From: an uncultured Porphyromonadaceae bacterium
GTDB taxonomy: Bacteria > Bacteroidota > Bacteroidia > Bacteroidales > Paludibacteraceae
NCBI GenBank assembly: GCA_937898265.1
Contig: CALEJM010000222.1
Location: forward strand, 1 to 5,999
Direction: 5' to 3'
Length of the DNA stretch: 5,999 bases
Position 1 is the stretch's first letter; each line of letters opens with the position of its first letter. The translations under genes and the position numbers were made by a program. The notes under the pieces were generated by a model. It did no database searches and was not told where the DNA came from. It was given only the letters and a program-made list of their open reading frames with translations. Shown piece by piece: positions 3,553 through 5,999 of the stretch.

Positions 3553-5999
3553 TTAGCGAACGATTACTTTGCCGTACATCACGCGACCAGTGCCTGTGGT
3601 GAGTCGGACCATATAGAGTCCGTCTATATCTGGCATCGTGATGGTCAAAGGTTGCTCCTTTGGTTCGAGACGGCTGACGAGTTTGCCGTTGGACGTGAAG
3701 ACTTCCACTACAAGACCTTCACGGTCTGACTCGTTCAAGGCAACATCCAAACGAACATTGCCACCACGACGAACAGGGTTTGGTGAGATAGCAAACATAC
3801 CATCTTCAACATAGTCAAGACCCACACGCACATCCAAGACAAGTGTCAAGATAGAATCGCAACCCGTGGCTGTCGTACCTGTGATGGTGTAGGTGCCGCT
3901 CGTTGAGTAGCTGTTACCGTTCCATTCGTAAGGTAACTCGTTGGCATCCATAACCACTACGGAATCAGTCTGGTAGAAACCGTTGTTGACTATGAGTTGG
4001 AGGTTAAAGAGCGAGTCGCAACCCGTTGGAGCAGCGGCGGTATGAGTGTAGTTGCCTGCAGCGGTAAGGCTTTGACCATTCCAAAGATAAGGCAACTCGT
4101 TGTCGCAGACAGCCACGTTCTCGGTGGTCTGTTTGTCTTGGTTGACTACGAGTGTCAAGGTGTAGATGCTGTCGCAACCACCAGGACCAGCCACGGTGTG
4201 GGTGTAGGTGCCAGCTGCGTTGAGGCTCTGACCATTCCAGAGGTATGGGAGGGCGCTTGCGCAGACGGTCACGGTCTCGCTGTCGGTGTAGCCGTTCTTA
4301 ACCACGAGGTTGAGTGTGACGATAGAGTCGCAGCCAGCCGCAGTGTTGAGGTAACGGTGGTAGGTGCCTGAAGCAGAGACGTTGAAGCCGTAGAGTGTGT
4401 AAGGGAGGTTGCCTGAGCATACAGAGTCGTTGATCTCGATCTCGGCAGAAGGCATCACGTTGAGGGTGAGGCGATACATCGTGTCGGCCACGAGACGTGT
4501 GAACACGTTGCTGCCGCCGAGGCTAATCTCGTTGCTTGAGATGTTGAAGCCTTGGCCCACGTAGTTGTAGCCGTCGCAGATATTGTCTGTGAGATCAACG
4601 ATGTTGTGGATAGCCGTGATGTTGACGTTGTCGAGGTGGAGGTCGTTGTCGCCGCCAGAAACGGTAGACTCGCCATAGAACGCAATCTTAATGGTGTCGC
4701 CGACGAAGTTGCCGAGTGACAACTCAACGCGTTCGCCAGTGGTTGCAATCTGGTTGTAGACGTGTGAAGAGCCGGTGTTGTTCCATTCAGCCACGATGCC
4801 AGAGGTGGTCCAGGTGTTGCCGCCGTCGCGTGACACAGCCACCACGAAGCGGTCGTCTTGTTGAGACGTTGGATCGAGGATTGGGTCGGAAGTAGCGTAC
4901 TTGGTCAGACCGAGGTCGAAGCTCAAGACTGCGGTGGTGTCGATGTAGATCTCAGGTGTTACCAACCAATATTTATAGGTAGTGCCATAGATATTGATTT
5001 TGGCGTGAGGATCTTGCCAGCAGTAGGTTGAGTTAGCCAACCAGCCAGAGGTGGTGGTGGTGAGGGTAGCCGTACCAGCCATCACGTCGTTGATCAAGCC
5101 AGAGTAGCGGCTCCAGCAGCTTGGTGGCATGGTGTTGAAGGTCTCGGCGAATGGCAAAGTCACAACACCGCAAGGGGTGGTGATAGACGTTGCAGCCCAT
5201 GCGCTCCAATCGTCGCCGCAAGAGGTGCGTGCGTGGATATGGAAGGTAGAAGCATAGCTTGCAGGCACGGTCACGCTGTTTGATGTTACCACCTGACGGA
5301 AGATAGAGCCAGTGGTATCGTTGGCGTTACCGTTCACCACAACTTCCCATGCACTGTCGGTTGGGTTGGCTGGGTTGAGGGTGATGTAGAGGTTGCCGTT
5401 GCCGAACACAACGTTCACATCAGGAGCAGCACAAGAAGCTGGTGTTGTGAAGTCGTTGCGAGTCCATTCGGTGCCGCAGAGAGCGCGAGCGTAGAGGCTG
5501 TAGGCGGTGTTGGAGGTGAGAGCATTGAAGCTGAACTCAAGACCGCTGAGGTCTACGGTGTCGCGAGCGATAGCAGTAGCAAATGGAGGCACAGCCGCTA
5601 TGGTGCTTGGGCAGAGCACATATTCGAATACGGTGTCGGCCACGTTGCCTGGAGCGATGGTGACGTCAACAGAAGTTGAGCTTACGAGGTCAACGCTCAC
5701 GCCAGGAGCAGAGCAAGCAGGAACGAGCGAAACAACTACGTCGTCCATCCAGTACCAGTAGTTATTGTCGGATGGTGTCACCTGTTCGAAGGCGATTACC
5801 TTGTTGTTGCCAACCACGCCGCCATCAGCAATGATGATGCTGAAGTTCTCGAAGGTTGAGATAGCGTTACATGAAACGGTCTGAACAAGCTCGAAGGTTG
5901 AGAAGTCGTTAGGATTGCTCATCACGCCGACGTTGATAACGCCAGAGTTGGTAGCATTCTCTTGACGCAACTTGAAGTCAACCTTGAGTGTGTTGATAG
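3553..5999 (-). CDS. Modular T9SS-secreted adhesin-like protein, C-terminal part (cut by window edge)
   Basis: The frame is open from the right edge to the TAA at 3555-3553, 815 codons; the N-terminus with its signal peptide lies outside. A TTG at 5970 is in frame, but coding character continues above it (NTLKVDFKLRQE), so it is not the start. Modules from the N-terminal side: the end of a MAM-like/choice-of-anchor-J jelly-roll domain finishing at YWYWMDDVVVSLVPAC (about 5999-5718); two fibronectin-III-like segments, each opening with CxAPxV and closing with a C-G-x-x-W motif (about 5715-5170); a complete second anchor-J/cleaved-adhesin-type domain from LPFAETFNTMPPSCW to LHLDNVNI (about 5160-4605); five tandem repeats of about 52 residues (4578-3820); and a T9SS type A sorting domain with SPNPVRRGGN, VVEVFTSNGKLV, GLYMVRLTT and YGKVIVR at the end. 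The sorting domain sends the protein across the outer membrane, where it is normally removed and the protein anchored or released. No protease catalytic motif is visible, so adhesion or matrix binding is likely. It is a separate transcription unit with its own terminator. Confidence 0.93.
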   Translation of the reverse strand, partial: INTLKVDFKLRQENATNSGVINVGVMSNPNDFSTFELVQTVSCNAISTFENFSIIIADGGVVGNNKVIAFEQVTPSDNNYWYWMDDVVVSLVPACSAPGVSVDLVSSTSVDVTIAPGNVADTVFEYVLCPSTIAAVPPFATAIARDTVDLSGLEFSFNALTSNTAYSLYARALCGTEWTRNDFTTPASCAAPDVNVVFGNGNLYITLNPANPTDSAWEVVVNGNANDTTGSIFRQVVTSNSVTVPASYASTFHIHARTSCGDDWSAWAATSITTPCGVVTLPFAETFNTMPPSCWSRYSGLINDVMAGTATLTTTTSGWLANSTYCWQDPHAKINIYGTTYKYWLVTPEIYIDTTAVLSFDLGLTKYATSDPILDPTSQQDDRFVVAVSRDGGNTWTTSGIVAEWNNTGSSHVYNQIATTGERVELSLGNFVGDTIKIAFYGESTVSGGDNDLHLDNVNITAIHNIVDLTDNICDGYNYVGQGFNISSNEISLGGSNVFTRLVADTMYRLTLNVMPSAEIEINDSVCSGNLPYTLYGFNVSASGTYHRYLNTAAGCDSIVTLNLVVKNGYTDSETVTVCASALPYLWNGQSLNAAGTYTHTVAGPGGCDSIYTLTLVVNQDKQTTENVAVCDNELPYLWNGQSLTAAGNYTHTAAAPTGCDSLFNLQLIVNNGFYQTDSVVVMDANELPYEWNGNSYSTSGTYTITGTTATGCDSILTLVLDVRVGLDYVEDGMFAISPNPVRRGGNVRLDVALNESDREGLVVEVFTSNGKLVSRLEPKEQPLTITMPDIDGLYMVRLTTGTGRVMYGKVIVR
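3820..4578 (-). repeat. Tandem protein repeat, five units of about 52 residues, GCDS type
   Basis: Counting from the in-frame TTG at 5970 as residue 1, the repeat's opening Cys falls at residues 465, 518, 570 and 622, and the equivalent Met at 674: periods of 53, 52, 52 and 52 residues (about 156 bp). The consensus is C-x-x-x-LPY-x-WNG-x-S-x-x-x-AGTYTHT-x8-GCDS-[IL]-x-x-L-x-L-x-V. LPYLWNGQSL is identical in units three and four. The first unit keeps the strand pattern but lacks GCDS, reading VADTMYRL instead. The last unit has Met for the opening Cys but keeps GCDS. Paired Cys within a unit could form a disulphide in the oxidising exterior (inference). Confidence 0.88.

Noticed and set aside
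3997..4371. Plus-strand open frame of 124 codons opposite the repeat array
   Set aside because: A Val/Gly/Ala-rich shadow of the GCDS repeats; its own periodicity simply mirrors the 156-bp coding repeat.
5968..5970. TTG as the start codon of the T9SS protein
   Set aside because: The frame stays open to the window edge with domain-like sequence (NTLKVDFKLR), and no signal peptide follows the TTG; the gene is partial.

Overview
The window looks like chromosomal DNA of a Bacteroidales-type bacterium (phylum Bacteroidota). The clearest sign is a large secreted protein ending in a type IX secretion (T9SS) sorting domain and carrying Gly-Cys-Asp-Ser repeats. Supporting signs are TAnnTTTG promoter elements and A-rich leaders without Shine-Dalgarno sequences upstream of two genes.

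Layout. All intact genes are on the minus strand, so transcription runs from high to low coordinates. From right to left: (1) 3553-5999, the C-terminal part of a large modular T9SS-exported adhesin-like protein that runs off the right edge; (2) 3420-3552, an intergenic stretch with a strong rho-independent terminator for that gene, a second inverted repeat next to the stop codon and an AT-rich hairpin; (3) about 2988-3419, on the plus strand, the decayed remnant of an HD-domain hydrolase gene; (4) 2789-2987, intergenic, with a Bacteroidota-type -7 promoter element for the next operon; (5) 1745-2788, a lipoprotein of unknown function; (6) 867-1748, a short membrane-embedded M50 (site-2) zinc protease whose start overlaps the lipoprotein stop by 4 bases; (7) 726-866, a promoter-bearing spacer with a 9-base direct repeat; (8) 1-725, the N-terminal half of sigma-54 (RpoN), running off the left edge. 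The rpoN fragment has no stop codon inside the window but is clearly coding.

How they fit together. The lipoprotein and protease are translationally coupled and probably act together at the cell envelope. rpoN follows in the same direction but has its own promoter-like sequence. A signalling link from envelope protease to sigma-54 is only speculation from gene order. The adhesin is a separate transcription unit ended by its own terminator.

I found no CRISPR array, transposase, tRNA or rRNA, and nothing that clearly amounts to a new defence or mobile system. The best leads are the coupled lipoprotein/PDZ-less protease pair, the divergent RpoN with its unusual upstream repeats, the HD pseudogene bounded by a hairpin, and the regular 52-residue repeat array.
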